Shown here: piece after piece, positions 7,030 to 7,030 of the stretch | Position numbering within the stretch: position 1 is the stretch's first letter | Layout: every line of letters starts with the position of its first letter | From: an uncultured Bacteroides sp. | GTDB taxonomy: Bacteria; Bacteroidota; Bacteroidia; Bacteroidales; Bacteroidaceae | Direction of reading: 5' to 3' | DNA: 7,030 nucleotides | NCBI GenBank assembly: GCA_900557355.1 | Contig: USSR01000366.1 | Coordinates: forward strand, 1 to 7,030 | Made by a program: the position numbers and the translations under genes | The notes under the pieces: generated by a model | What the model was told of the DNA's origin: nothing | Databases searched by the model: none | Seen by the model: only the letters and a program-made list of their open reading frames with translations

Positions 7030-7030
7030 A
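6999..7030 (-). CDS. 3' end of a fourth ABC transporter permease (gene D; rest outside window)
   Basis: Only nine whole codons plus the stop are inside the window. They encode NPAEVIKSE followed by TAA, identical in protein and DNA to the end of gene C and close to the NPAEIIKNE end of gene B. In this family the tail follows the last membrane helix, so the reading implies another permease of the same kind upstream. Gene C starts 38 bp further on, in the same direction, which fits an operon. Little else can be said from so short a piece; a gene of another family with this exact tail is unlikely. Confidence 0.8.
   Translation of the reverse strand, partial: NPAEVIKSE

Noticed and set aside
1..7030. 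ABC ATPase, tRNA, rRNA, CRISPR array or insertion sequence
   Set aside because: No Walker A or ABC signature motif in any long frame, no cloverleaf-type segment, no regularly spaced repeat units and no transposase-like frame were seen.

Overview
The window is a piece of a tandem array of large ABC-transporter permease genes, all on the minus strand and read from high to low coordinates. The organism is most likely a member of the Bacteroidota, probably Bacteroides. The evidence is the protein family (an N-terminus of the form HYLKI-x-x-RNL-x-KYK, cytoplasmic loops of the form RQKEVAIRK-x-x-GA, a C-terminal NPAEVIKSE), AT-rich start regions without a clear Shine-Dalgarno sequence, and moderate-to-low GC. 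No genus or locus name can be fixed from the sequence alone.

Layout in transcription order: (D) only the last codons of a fourth permease, at the right edge; (C) a complete 812-residue permease; (B) a complete 798-residue permease; (A) the first 661 residues of another permease, running off the left edge. The gaps are 38 bp (D-C), 130 bp (C-B) and 11 bp (B-A). Genes take up nearly the whole window, and no stretch above 300 bp lacks a gene. I found no RNA gene, CRISPR array, insertion sequence or complete ATPase gene.

Each permease has the doubled MacB/FtsX plan: one membrane helix, a large extracytoplasmic MacB-like domain and three or four helices, then a second extracytoplasmic domain and three final helices. 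Such proteins are the membrane half of MacB-type (type VII) ABC systems and need a separate ATP-binding subunit. None is encoded here. The substrate cannot be read from the sequence.

The most unusual part is the 130-bp gap upstream of gene B. Four alternating GTGC/GCAC blocks sit about one helical turn apart (4484-4518). Downstream of them, in the direction of gene B, lies a sequence resembling a sigma-54 -24/-12 promoter (4412-4428). The distance is that usual for enhancer and promoter. This suggests, without proving, that B and A form a separately controlled sub-operon within the array. Also notable are an exact 33-bp repeat at the 3' ends of genes C and D, and a stepwise drop in GC from gene A to gene C.
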